The notes beneath the pieces are model-generated. The model was given only the letters and a program-made list of their open reading frames with translations, was not told where the DNA came from and made no database searches. From assembly GCA_017743585.1 (NCBI GenBank), contig JAGHYP010000093.1:1-9491 (forward strand): a stretch of 9,491 nucleotides of DNA. The letters run 5' to 3'. The stretch comes from Chloroflexota bacterium. Lineage in GTDB: Bacteria > Chloroflexota > Anaerolineae > Aggregatilineales > UBA2796. Below are positions 1 to 6,886 of the stretch, piece by piece. Both the position numbers and the translations under genes were made by a program. How positions within the stretch are numbered: the stretch's first letter is position 1; the number at the start of each line of letters is the position of its first letter.

Positions 1-19
1 AGATGTGTATAAGAGACAG
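1..19. other. Nextera/Tn5 mosaic-end adapter (technical sequence)
   Basis: The first 19 bases match exactly the hyperactive Tn5 mosaic end carried by Nextera adapters (AGATGTGTATAAGAGACAG). Natural IS50 outside and inside ends differ from this mosaic sequence, so a library-preparation remnant is far more likely than a real transposon end. Genomic sequence should be taken to begin at position 20. Confidence 0.96.
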
Positions 20-181
20 TCGTACAGCAGCGCTGAGGCGGAAGAGCTTCTCGCCGAGCGAGATGCGCCCAGACCTGAGCGCATAGATGGACACGCCGCC
101 GCCGTGATCTTGGCGCGCTTCATCGCTGCGCATCCGCCTGAGCGCGCCTTGCCGCCGCCGCTCAACAGGCGTGCCGATTAG
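20..181 (+). CDS. 3' end of an unidentified gene (partial)
   Basis: An open plus-strand frame runs from the first genomic base to a TAG at 179-181 and gives 53 residues, starting SYSSAEAEELLAERD and ending PPPLNRRAD. The start lies outside the window. The fragment is rich in Ala, Glu, Arg and Pro and shows no motif I recognise; it looks like a charged or flexible C-terminal tail. The frame happens to stay open through the adapter, but those codons are artificial. Its TAG overlaps by two bases the TAA of the minus-strand M16 gene (178-180), a plausible tail-to-tail layout in this compact genome. The fragment is short, so chance openness is a real alternative. I assign no function. Confidence 0.45.
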   Translation, partial: SYSSAEAEELLAERDAPRPERIDGHAAAVILARFIAAHPPERALPPPLNRRAD

Positions 182-1464
182 CCATCCAGCGGTGGACCAG
201 CGACCGAGAGCGCATACGCCTTCGGCGAGAGGTAGCGCTGCGCAGCCCTTAGCACGTCCTCGCGCGTGATCGCGTTGATCTGCTCAGCGTAGTGCTTCAA
301 ATAATCAAGACCGAGCTTGAACGTCTCCATGCTCAGAATGGAAGCTGCCACGCCTTCGTTTGTCTCAAGGGTCAGCGGCAGCGAGCCTGTGAAGTTCGCT
401 TTGCTATCCGCTAGTTCTTCTTCAGTGACCAGCTCTGAGGTCAGGCGCTCGACCTCGCGCAGGATGCTCTCGATGGCGCGCTGCACATTTTTCGGATTGA
501 CGCCAGCTGTGGCCGTCCAAGGCGTCGGCCCGTGGCCGCCGCGCACAGTGCTGTAGGCGTAATACGCCAGGCCTTGCTCTTCGCGCACAGCCTTGCCGAG
601 CCTGCCCATCATGCCGAAGACGCCAAGGATGTTGTTGGCGAGATTCGCCGCCTGAAAATCGGGCGCGAAGCGCGATGGACCTGCCCAGCCGATCACGATA
701 TCCGATTGCGTCTTGCCGTCTACCGTCTTGAACACCTTGCGCGGCTCGGGCAGCGGCGGCACTGCAGATACTTCGGGCATGGCAGGCTGCGCGGGATTGC
801 GCCAATCGCCCAGCTGCTCAGCGACCATTCGCACCGCGTCTTCCGCCTTCACCGCGCCGACAATGACGATGATCATGCCGTTTGCGCCGTAGTGCTGCGC
901 ATGGAAGGCGTGTAGCTCGTCCAGCGTCAAGCGCGGCAGGCTCTCAGCCAGCGCGAACATGCTACGACTGTATGGATGCTCGGCGGGGTACAGCAAGCTG
1001 CGGAGATTCTCAAAAGCGACGCTGCGCGTATCCTGCATACGAATTTTGAGCCCAGTCAGCAGCTCGCCGCGCAGCCGCTCAGTCTGATCAGGGGGGAAAG
1101 CGGGATTGCGCAGGACATCGGCGAGGATGCTCAAGAGCACGTTCAAATCTTCAGCGAGCGCCTTGCCGCCGAAGCCAGTGCTGTGCGCGCCGCCGCTCAC
1201 GCTCAGGTTGGCGCCGATGCTCTCGAGCGCCTCGTGCAGCGTGTCGAAATCGCGGTTTCGTGTGCCGCGCATCAAGGCAGAAGCGACGAAGTCTGCCAGA
1301 CCTTGCTTATCCTCAGGCTCTAGCAGGCTGCCGACGGCTAGGCTGCCGCTGATCACGACCGATTGATTGGCGAAATTCTCGCGCGCCAGCACTGTGATGC
1401 CATTCGGCAGTACGACGCGCAAAATATCGGCGCTGCTGGGCAGGGAAAGCGCGCTACTCGCCAT
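178..1464 (-). CDS. M16B peptidase family protein, non-catalytic subunit
   Basis: This 428-residue protein has the two-domain M16 (pitrilysin/MPP-like) fold. The zinc-binding HxxEH motif is absent: at the equivalent place, residues 55-68 read GLADFVASALMRGT, with Asp, Ala and Ser replacing His, Glu and His. The C-terminal half keeps VREEQGLAYYAYS (residues 293-305), with Arg294 and Tyr301 forming the Arg/Tyr substrate-binding pair typical of inactive M16B partners. By family knowledge such a subunit pairs with an HxxEH-bearing subunit, here the gene directly upstream, and supplies half of the peptide-binding chamber. No signal peptide is seen, so it is probably cytoplasmic. I chose the ATG at 1464 over an in-frame TTG at 1497 because an AAGAAGAGG ribosome site lies six bases upstream of it. 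The coding overlap with the upstream gene is then 11 bp. The true peptide substrate is unknown. Confidence 0.9.
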   Translation of the reverse strand: MASSALSLPSSADILRVVLPNGITVLARENFANQSVVISGSLAVGSLLEPEDKQGLADFVASALMRGTRNRDFDTLHEALESIGANLSVSGGAHSTGFGGKALAEDLNVLLSILADVLRNPAFPPDQTERLRGELLTGLKIRMQDTRSVAFENLRSLLYPAEHPYSRSMFALAESLPRLTLDELHAFHAQHYGANGMIIVIVGAVKAEDAVRMVAEQLGDWRNPAQPAMPEVSAVPPLPEPRKVFKTVDGKTQSDIVIGWAGPSRFAPDFQAANLANNILGVFGMMGRLGKAVREEQGLAYYAYSTVRGGHGPTPWTATAGVNPKNVQRAIESILREVERLTSELVTEEELADSKANFTGSLPLTLETNEGVAASILSMETFKLGLDYLKHYAEQINAITREDVLRAAQRYLSPKAYALSVAGPPLDG

Positions 1465-2806
1465 CAGCGGCCTCTTCTTGTGGATTTGCTCCTGCAACAG
1501 CGGCGCCCTGCGCGCCGTTTGAATCTTGAGTCGGCACGAACCAACCGACTGTGCGCGCTTGCGGACGAAGATAGCGGTGCGCCACGTCGTGGATATCTTC
1601 GAGCGTCACTGCCAGCAAGCGCTCTTCAAAGGTCAGGAAGAACTCATAGCTGCCTGCCACATGCTCAAAGTAAGCGAGCCAAAACGCCTGATTGGTGACC
1701 GACTCGGTGCTATAGGCGAAGAGCGCACGCGCCTGCTTGCGCGCTTTTTCCAGCTCCGCTTGCGTGATCTCGCCGTTGATCGCCTTCGCAAGCTCGGCGT
1801 CCAGAGCCGCTTCCACCTCTTCCAGCGTGCGCCCTTCGCGTAAGGTCAAGTCGAAAGAATACAGGTACGGATCGGCTGATGGATACAGCCCTGAACTCAC
1901 GCTTGCCGCCAGCTCCGTCTTGACCAACACCCGATATAAGCGCGAAGTCTTATTGCCGATGCTGCCGCCGCCGAAGCCGCTAGCTCCGCCCAGAATGCTA
2001 TCCAACACGAAGAGCTTGATCCAATCTGGATGCGTGACCGCAGGCACTTTGTAGGCGACTGAGAGCAACGGCGTCGGCCCTGGGCGTTCGACGCGCACGC
2101 GGCGCTCGCCTTGCTGCGGCGGCTCAGGGCGGACGAACGGCTTGGGCAGCTCGGCAGGCGGGATGTGACCGAACAGTTCCTCAATGCGCTTCAGCATCGC
2201 CGCGCTCTCAAAATCGCCCACCACAGAGATGATCGCGTTGTTCGGCGCGTAATACGTGCGATAGTGGGCATATAGATCATCGCGGGTCATCGTCTCAAGG
2301 TCGGCCATATCGCCGATGATCTCGTGATGGTAGCCGTGAACGCGAAAAGCAGCTGCCCGCACTTCCTCGCCGAGCCAAAAAGACGGATTGTTCTCTAGCC
2401 CTTGCCGCTCGCTGATGATAACTGTGCGCTCGCTCTCGACCTCGGAAGGATCGAATTGCGCGTTGACCATGCGATCTGCCTCAGCGCGCAGCGCGATATC
2501 GATCCGATCAGCAGGCATGGTCTCGAAATACGCCGTGTAATCGAGCGATGTTTGCGCGTTCCAAATGCCGCCTTCGCGATCAATCAATCTATCCAGCACG
2601 CCCGCTGGGAAGCTCGGCGTGCCTTTGAACATCATGTGTTCTACCCAGTGCGAAATGCCTGTCTTGCCGCTCGGCTCATTGCGGCTGCCAACGCGATACA
2701 GCACCCAAAAGCTGATGAGCGGCGCTTTGTGCATCTCTTTCAGCAGCACGATCAAGCCATTCGCCAGCATATGGCGTGTTACGTCGTTCTTAGAGACTGC
2801 AGTCAT
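1454..2806 (-). CDS. M16B zinc metallopeptidase, catalytic subunit
   Basis: This 450-residue protein is an M16 family zinc peptidase related to mitochondrial processing peptidase beta. The inverted zinc motif is HWVEH at residues 53-57 (His53, Glu56, His57) within GISHWVEHMMFKGT. The third ligand is Glu133 in ERTVIISERQGLENNP, giving the usual HxxEH-x75-E spacing. The C-terminal domain has SRLYRVLVKTELAASVSS but not the REEQGLAYY form with the Arg/Tyr pair, which sits in the downstream partner. Family knowledge therefore predicts an obligate heterodimer that degrades or processes short peptides in the cytoplasm. No signal peptide or membrane segment is seen. The last 25 or so residues are a low-complexity Ala/Glu/Gly tail. 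The ATG at 2806 has only a weak ribosome site. It is the first gene of a two-gene operon. Physiological substrate unknown. Confidence 0.93.
   Translation of the reverse strand: MTAVSKNDVTRHMLANGLIVLLKEMHKAPLISFWVLYRVGSRNEPSGKTGISHWVEHMMFKGTPSFPAGVLDRLIDREGGIWNAQTSLDYTAYFETMPADRIDIALRAEADRMVNAQFDPSEVESERTVIISERQGLENNPSFWLGEEVRAAAFRVHGYHHEIIGDMADLETMTRDDLYAHYRTYYAPNNAIISVVGDFESAAMLKRIEELFGHIPPAELPKPFVRPEPPQQGERRVRVERPGPTPLLSVAYKVPAVTHPDWIKLFVLDSILGGASGFGGGSIGNKTSRLYRVLVKTELAASVSSGLYPSADPYLYSFDLTLREGRTLEEVEAALDAELAKAINGEITQAELEKARKQARALFAYSTESVTNQAFWLAYFEHVAGSYEFFLTFEERLLAVTLEDIHDVAHRYLRPQARTVGWFVPTQDSNGAQGAAVAGANPQEEAADGE
1471..1479 (-). promoter_or_regulatory. Ribosome binding site deciding the M16 non-catalytic start
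   Basis: On the minus strand AAGAAGAGG lies six bases before the ATG at 1464, inside the 3' end of the upstream M16 gene. It favours that ATG over the TTG at 1497, which has no comparable site. Confidence 0.6.
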
Positions 2807-2840
2807 ATGAGCTGCTCGTTATAAACTTTGTATCAGCCAG

Positions 2841-2870
2841 AGTATACTGGGAATGCGAGCGCGCGGCGAA
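2841..2870 (-). promoter_or_regulatory. Candidate promoter for the M16 operon
   Basis: On the minus strand a good -10 hexamer, TATACT (2846-2841), lies about 35 bases before the M16 ATG. A poor -35 match, TTCGCC (2870-2865), sits 18 bases further upstream. The -10 lies within a partial palindrome, CCAG-TATACT-CTGG. A second AT-rich element, TATAAC (2823-2818), is too close to the start codon unless the transcript is leaderless. The assignment is by eye only. Confidence 0.35.
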
Positions 2871-2875
2871 GCTGT

Positions 2876-3460
2876 TCAAGATTCGATGATCCTATCGTCG
2901 ATCAGCTGCTGGCGCACTTCTTGTCCACGCGGATCGAAGGCGAAGAACGGCGCGTGCAGTTGGAATTCTATATCCATCATGGCGCGCCCTGCGCGATTCT
3001 TCTCGATAGTGAAGACGACCCAATTCCGGTATTGCTGCGCCGCGCATGGATTGAACGAGATGTGATCCTTCGCCAGCACTTGATACTTGTTGTTCATGAT
3101 GATGGCGATGTCGCACTCGTAATCGAGCGCGGAGCTGCCGCGCAGATGGAACAGGTGCAAGCGCTTCGCCTTCAAGCCCTCGCGATCCGAGGCAACGATG
3201 GAGAGAATGGGAATATTTTGCGAGAGCGCGATGTCTTTCAAGCCTTCCACGATGATGGTGACCTTATCTTCCTCGTTCTCGGCGCGCTCAGGATGAATCG
3301 CCACTTTCTGTAGGTAGTCTACAAAGACGGTCAGGTTGCCGCCAGTTGCCTCAACAAGGCGCGCCGTCATCTCGCGAATGGCGCTCAGCGTGGTGACCGC
3401 TGGGCTCGCTTTGATCACGATCAAGCGGTCGGCATATCGGTTCAGGCGCGCTAGCGCCAT
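2876..3460 (-). CDS. C-terminal fragment of the DnaB-like ATPase, Walker B half
   Basis: This frame from the first internal Met gives 194 residues. It contains Walker B VFVDYLQKV (about 45-53), HLRGSSALDYECDIAIIMNNK (about 105-125), and FTIEKNRAGRAMMDIEF (about 150-166). These are the later DnaB C-terminal motifs, including the Arg-finger and loop region. Natural coding in this frame begins earlier, near 3532, and the Met at 3460 is internal to the family alignment with no strong ribosome site. It is probably not an independent gene. Confidence 0.55.
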   Translation of the reverse strand: MALARLNRYADRLIVIKASPAVTTLSAIREMTARLVEATGGNLTVFVDYLQKVAIHPERAENEEDKVTIIVEGLKDIALSQNIPILSIVASDREGLKAKRLHLFHLRGSSALDYECDIAIIMNNKYQVLAKDHISFNPCAAQQYRNWVVFTIEKNRAGRAMMDIEFQLHAPFFAFDPRGQEVRQQLIDDRIIES

Positions 3461-4106
3461 AGAAGTCTTCGGATTTTCGCGCAGGATGGTCTGCAGCGAG
3501 CCTGCTTTGCTGCTGTCGCGTCCCAGCAGCTCGCGCGCGCTGCGAGATGATGATGTCGAACAAGTCCTTCAGCTTCAAGCCATTGCGCGTGTCAATTTCG
3601 GGCGGATTGACGCTCTCGAGGCACAGCAACCGATTCATCAAGTGCGTCTCGGTGTGCTCATACGAGATGTAGAAGGCGAATTGATCAGGGCGCATGGCGA
3701 TGTTGCGCGCCATCTGCAGTGCGGCGATCGTCTTGCCAATGCCTTGCGCGCCGCCCAACAAGACCAGCTCGGTTCTGCGCAAGCCGCCGCCGATCAAACT
3801 GTCCAGTGGATCGAAGCCCGTTGGTTGCGGCATGAAATCTGAGAGATCGCCGCGCACGACGGAGTCGTTGGCCTCCTCCAGCACTTGGGCGAGCGTGCGC
3901 GGCATATGCTGTGGGGGACGAGGAACGGGCGCACGCCGCGAGACACGCGCAGGATGCGATGGCGGCACGCCCTGCGGCGCAGGCGGCTGAGCCGACCCAA
4001 GCAGATGGCTGATGCGCGCGACGCCTTGCCCAGCTGGCGTCGGCGAAGGTGGCGCTGGCTCTGGCGCAGCCTCGAAAGGCTCATCGGAAAGGCGTTTGGT
4101 CACCAT
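3351..4106 (-). CDS. N-terminal fragment of the DnaB-like ATPase, Walker A half
   Basis: This is the open frame as it stands, 251 residues. Homology to DnaB-type ATPases ends near residue 191 (DLFDIIISQRAR). The remaining 60 or so residues (AAGTRQQQSRLAADHP onward) are the out-of-frame reading of the following DnaB-like segment and not natural sequence. The ATG at 4104-4106 has only a weak ribosome site (GGCGAG about 13 bases upstream). Without the Walker B half this product could not act as an ATPase. Confidence 0.6.
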   Translation of the reverse strand: MVTKRLSDEPFEAAPEPAPPSPTPAGQGVARISHLLGSAQPPAPQGVPPSHPARVSRRAPVPRPPQHMPRTLAQVLEEANDSVVRGDLSDFMPQPTGFDPLDSLIGGGLRRTELVLLGGAQGIGKTIAALQMARNIAMRPDQFAFYISYEHTETHLMNRLLCLESVNPPEIDTRNGLKLKDLFDIIISQRARAAGTRQQQSRLAADHPARKSEDFYGASAPEPICRPLDRDQSEPSGHHAERHSRDDGAPC

Positions 4107-4143
4107 TTAGGCTCGCTCGCCTGCTGATTTCTGAATTTTGCAT

Positions 4144-4172
4144 ATCCTACAGCCGATTCGAGCGTCGCGCAA
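4144..4172 (-). promoter_or_regulatory. Candidate promoter for the DnaB-like gene
   Basis: On the minus strand TTGCGC (4172-4167) and TAGGAT (4149-4144) are 17 bases apart, about 38 bases upstream of the ATG at 4106. Matches to consensus are 3/6 and 4/6, so this is tentative. The element lies inside the inverted repeat at 4151-4183. Confidence 0.33.
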
Positions 4173-4183
4173 TACGATCGGCT
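4151..4183. repeat. Inverted repeat AGCCGAT...ATCGGCT between serA and the DnaB-like gene
   Basis: Perfect 7-bp arms (4151-4157 and 4177-4183) are separated by 19 bases, in the 94-bp gap after the serA homologue's stop. Neither strand shows a T run after the second arm, so it is not a classical intrinsic terminator. It could end transcription of the serA operon weakly, or act as an operator over the candidate promoter it overlaps. Confidence 0.4.
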
Positions 4184-4200
4184 AGAAAAGATTGGGAGCG

Positions 4201-5796
4201 CTAGAGCGGCGGCAGGCAAACTTGCGTGGCATGCCGCACGAACTCTAAGGCACGGAAGCGCTCCAATAGGTCGTCGGGCAAAGGCTGATCGAGCGTCAGG
4301 ACGGTCAGCGTCTGCCCGCCTTTGCTGGCGCGCCCTGTGCGCCATGCCGCGATGTTGATGCCGTGATCGCCAAGCAGCGTGCCAACCTTGCCGATCACGC
4401 CCGGCACGTCGTAACTGCCGAAGATGAGCAGGATGCCGCTCGGCACGAAGTCGCTGCGATACTCATCGATCTGCACAATGCGCGGCTCGCGCCGATTGAA
4501 CAGCGCGCCGCTGATCACCTGACCGCCGCCGCCTTCCCAATGCACTTGGCACGAGACCAGATTCGTGTAGTCCACCACATCCAAGCCTTTGGTCTGCGTG
4601 ACGTGAATGCCGCGCTCCATCGCCACGAGCGGCGCGTTGATGTAATTGACGCTTTCGCCAAGCACGGGCGTCAGCAGCCCTTTGAGCAGCGCGACCGTCA
4701 GCGGCTTGACTAGACCGTCTAGCTCTTCGCCTTTGTACTCAACTGCCACGCGCCGAATGCGCCCCCGCGCTAAGTAGTGATGCAGCGCGCCGATCCGCTC
4801 GGCGAGCAGCAGGTATGGCTGCATAGCGTCGAAGGCGCGCCCCGGCATGAACGGCATGTTGACGATGTTGCGATAATCGCTGCCGAAGAGCGCATCGCAG
4901 ACTTGGCGCACAATTTGCATGCTCAAGTCGCGCTGCGCTTCTAGAGTCGCGTCGCCCATGTGCGGCGTGTGAATGACGTTCGGCAAGCCGATCAGCGGCG
5001 AGTCGGTCGGCGGCTCGTGCGCGAAGACGTCCAGCGCGGCGCCGCTCAAGCGACCGCTGCGCAGCGCTGCCACAAGCGCCGCTTCGTCAATCACGCTGCC
5101 GTGCGCCATGTTGATCAGCCGCGCGCCTGGCTTGATGAGCTTGAACGCCTCTGCGTTCAGCAAATTCGCCGTCTCGGGCGTGTAAGCGCAGTGCAGGCTG
5201 ATGAAATCGCTGCGTCGCAACAGCTCCTCAAAGCCGACCAGCTTGACGCGCAAATCGGCGAGTTGTGCCTCTGCCACGTATGGATCGTAAGCGATCACGT
5301 CCATGCCGAAGGCGATGGCGCGCTCTGCCACGCGCCGCCCCACGCGGCCGAAGCCGATGATGCCCAGCACCTTGCCGTATAGCTCAGTGCCGATGTGCGC
5401 TTGGCGCAGCCATAAGCCGCGCTCAAGCTCAGTGTGCGCAGGGATAATCTGGCGCGCCAAAGCCAACATCAGGGCAAAGGTATATTCAGCGGTCGAGATG
5501 GCGTTGACGCCTGGCGTGTGCATGACCATGACGCCGCGCGCCGTCGCTGCCTCGATATCAATGCCCGCTAAGCCAACTCCCACGCGCCCGATCACTTTTA
5601 GGCGCGTTGTGTTCGCCAAAAGCTCGGCGTCCACTTGCAATTCGTCGCGGATGATCAGGGCGTCTGCCTCGCCCAGCATTTTGGCAACCTCGGCGCGATT
5701 GGGCGGCAGAATGCGAACTTCAACGCCTTCCGTGCGCCGCAAGAAGTCTAGCGCCTCGCCAGTTAGCGTTGTAGTGACTAGGATAATGTACGCCAT
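4201..5796 (-). CDS. serA: Long-form D-3-phosphoglycerate dehydrogenase homologue (SerA-like)
   Basis: At 531 residues this fits the long bacterial PGDH type: substrate and NAD domains, an intervening (ASB-like) domain, and a C-terminal ACT domain. PGDH oxidises 3-phosphoglycerate with NAD, the first step of serine synthesis, in the cytoplasm. The Rossmann motif is GIIGFGRVG (Gly148, Gly150, Gly153) with Asp171 after the second strand. Catalytic Glu261 (DVFAHEPP) and His279 (HTPHMGDAT) are present. The ACT domain shows YDVPGVIGKVGTLLGDHGINIAAW, keeping Asp463 and Asn481 at the usual serine-binding positions, so serine feedback is plausible. Oddly, the catalytic Arg motif (N-x-A/S-R-G) reads NMAHGS with His232 (codon CAC), and the usual RS near residue 50 is RD. 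It may therefore use another 2-hydroxyacid. The ATG at 5796 has AAGG eight bases upstream. It is the last gene of its operon, 10 nt after the EEP gene. Confidence 0.88.
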   Translation of the reverse strand: MAYIILVTTTLTGEALDFLRRTEGVEVRILPPNRAEVAKMLGEADALIIRDELQVDAELLANTTRLKVIGRVGVGLAGIDIEAATARGVMVMHTPGVNAISTAEYTFALMLALARQIIPAHTELERGLWLRQAHIGTELYGKVLGIIGFGRVGRRVAERAIAFGMDVIAYDPYVAEAQLADLRVKLVGFEELLRRSDFISLHCAYTPETANLLNAEAFKLIKPGARLINMAHGSVIDEAALVAALRSGRLSGAALDVFAHEPPTDSPLIGLPNVIHTPHMGDATLEAQRDLSMQIVRQVCDALFGSDYRNIVNMPFMPGRAFDAMQPYLLLAERIGALHHYLARGRIRRVAVEYKGEELDGLVKPLTVALLKGLLTPVLGESVNYINAPLVAMERGIHVTQTKGLDVVDYTNLVSCQVHWEGGGGQVISGALFNRREPRIVQIDEYRSDFVPSGILLIFGSYDVPGVIGKVGTLLGDHGINIAAWRTGRASKGGQTLTVLTLDQPLPDDLLERFRALEFVRHATQVCLPPL

Positions 5797-5806
5797 ATGC
5801 CCTACC

Positions 5807-6874
5807 TTAGACTGCCAGCTGTACCCATAGCGGCAAGTGATCCGAGCCGCCGGAGTCAGGCCAAACGCGCGCGCTGAGCGCCTGCAAGCCTTCGCTAGCG
5901 AAGGCGTAGTCTATGCGGAAGAGCGGCGGCAGCCAGCCGAGTGGCAAGCCGTTGGCCAGCTTGCGCGCTTGCGGATAGCGCCAAGCCGGGAAAGTGTAGC
6001 CCATGCCGACGCCGACTCTGCGGAAGACATCGTAGTAGCGCGCCGTGATCTGACGGTAAGCGTCCGCTTGATCGGTCATGTTGAAATCGCCGAGCAGGAG
6101 CACGGAGCGCTTCTCAGCGGCAGCGCGCGCCATGATCTGCTCGATTTCCCATTGGCGCGGGCGTGCGTCGAAGAGCTTGCCGACCATGCCCGGATGCACA
6201 GGATGCAAGTTGTACAACGCGATCTGCACGCCATGCACGCTGAGCAACGCCCGTTGATGACCAAGCGCGTTGACGATGCCTTCATGCCGCCAATACAGCA
6301 CCTCGCTGAGCGGAAAGCGGCTCAGGATGCCCTGCCCTGCGCTCGGAAAGTCAGGATACGGCTGTAGGCTGCGATATGGATACTCGCACGCCAGCTCTTG
6401 CTCAAGACAAGCTGCCGCGCGGCTGCTCAGCTCTTGCAAGGCGACCACATCGGCGTTTAGGTTGCGGATGACCGCCAAGATTGGCGCGAGACGCTCACTT
6501 TCCTTGTGCAGGTTGTGAGTGAGCGCTGTGAAGCTGCGCGGCGCGCTGATCGGCTTGGGCGGGCGCGCAGCGCGCCACAGCTGCGCGCCATATTGGCGCA
6601 GGAACTCAGCAGCGAGCGGCATCAGCAACGCGGCGAGCCGCCAACGCCGCAATGCCAGCGCCAACGGCACGCCCAAGACGGCAGGCTTCAGCAGCAAGTG
6701 CAACAGGCTGTTGAGCAGCGCGACGGGCGGCAAGTCCGCCTCGGGCAAACGATCTCGACTGCTCAAAAAGGCGACCAGTAGCAAGCTGTACAGGCTGAGC
6801 GGACGCGCAACAGCGCGCCATCTCGGCTCGGATGTGGGACGTGATACTTTCGCTTCCCCAGGCTTAGGAATCAA
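5807..6874 (-). CDS. Membrane-anchored endonuclease/exonuclease/phosphatase family protein (VanJ-like layout)
   Basis: This 355-residue protein has an N-terminal hydrophobic region (about residues 24-38, 50-75 and 78-92) that should form membrane segments. An EEP catalytic domain follows from about residue 113. All family motifs are visible: THNLH with Asn121, LQEL with Glu148, YNLHPVHPG with His224, GDFNMTD with Asp263 and Asn265, RIDYAF with Asp322, and SDHLPL with Asp345 and His346. The metal site is therefore probably intact. Family members are metal-dependent phosphodiesterases or phosphatases acting on nucleic acids, phospholipids or lipid-linked phosphates. The membrane anchor and resemblance to VanJ-type proteins favour an envelope substrate, which is inference. 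The start is TTG at 6874: GGTGAG lies six bases upstream and overlaps the preceding gene's TGA, and there is no good internal start before the membrane segments. Confidence 0.87.
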   Translation of the reverse strand: MIPKPGEAKVSRPTSEPRWRAVARPLSLYSLLLVAFLSSRDRLPEADLPPVALLNSLLHLLLKPAVLGVPLALALRRWRLAALLMPLAAEFLRQYGAQLWRAARPPKPISAPRSFTALTHNLHKESERLAPILAVIRNLNADVVALQELSSRAAACLEQELACEYPYRSLQPYPDFPSAGQGILSRFPLSEVLYWRHEGIVNALGHQRALLSVHGVQIALYNLHPVHPGMVGKLFDARPRQWEIEQIMARAAAEKRSVLLLGDFNMTDQADAYRQITARYYDVFRRVGVGMGYTFPAWRYPQARKLANGLPLGWLPPLFRIDYAFASEGLQALSARVWPDSGGSDHLPLWVQLAV

Positions 6875-6880
6875 TGATGA

Positions 6881-6886
6881 CTCACC
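6881..6886 (-). promoter_or_regulatory. Ribosome binding site supporting a TTG start for the EEP gene
   Basis: GGTGAG on the minus strand lies six bases before the TTG at 6874 and contains the TGA stop of the dehydrogenase gene (6884-6882). This layout suggests translational coupling and decides the start in the absence of an ATG. Confidence 0.5.

Larger units (their letters stand above)
2876..4106 (-). pseudogene. DnaB-like (RecA-fold) ATPase, frameshifted
   Basis: Two minus-strand frames together encode one DnaB helicase C-terminal-type ATPase. The first frame has a Pro/Ala-rich, probably disordered segment (residues about 10-70), then PTGFDPLDSLIGGGL, Walker A GGAQGIGKT (118-126) and YISYEHTETHLMNRLL (about 147-161) with Glu150 in the H1a position. 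The second frame has Walker B LTVFVDYLQKV, the LRGSSALDYECDIAIIMNNK segment and TIEKNRAG. The frames join if a CG unit is added in the dinucleotide run at 3532-3540. The repaired reading SQRARELLGRDSSKAGSLQTILRENPKTSMALARL is smooth, and the total is then 411 codons including the stop. The DnaB N-terminal domain is absent, so this is a paralogue and not the replicative helicase. It could be a real lesion or a sequence error; DNA unwinding or recombination is inferred from the fold only. Confidence 0.82.

Noticed and set aside
158..170. GCC/CCG repeats such as gccgccgccg as a tandem repeat locus.
   Set aside because: Only three or four copies, within reading frames where they encode Pro or Ala/Gly runs; common in GC-rich coding DNA.
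317..1698. Several plus-strand open frames of 79-127 codons across the M16 region.
   Set aside because: They are antisense to well-supported M16 genes, are Ser/Arg/Ala-rich without motifs, and have no ribosome sites or plausible promoters.
3521..3560. Programmed ribosomal frameshift in the DnaB-like gene.
   Set aside because: No slippery heptamer or stop-adjacent shift site is visible; an indel in the CG run explains the break more simply.
4151..4190. Rho-independent terminator after the serA homologue.
   Set aside because: The inverted repeat has a long 19-base loop and no T run follows it on the transcribed strand.
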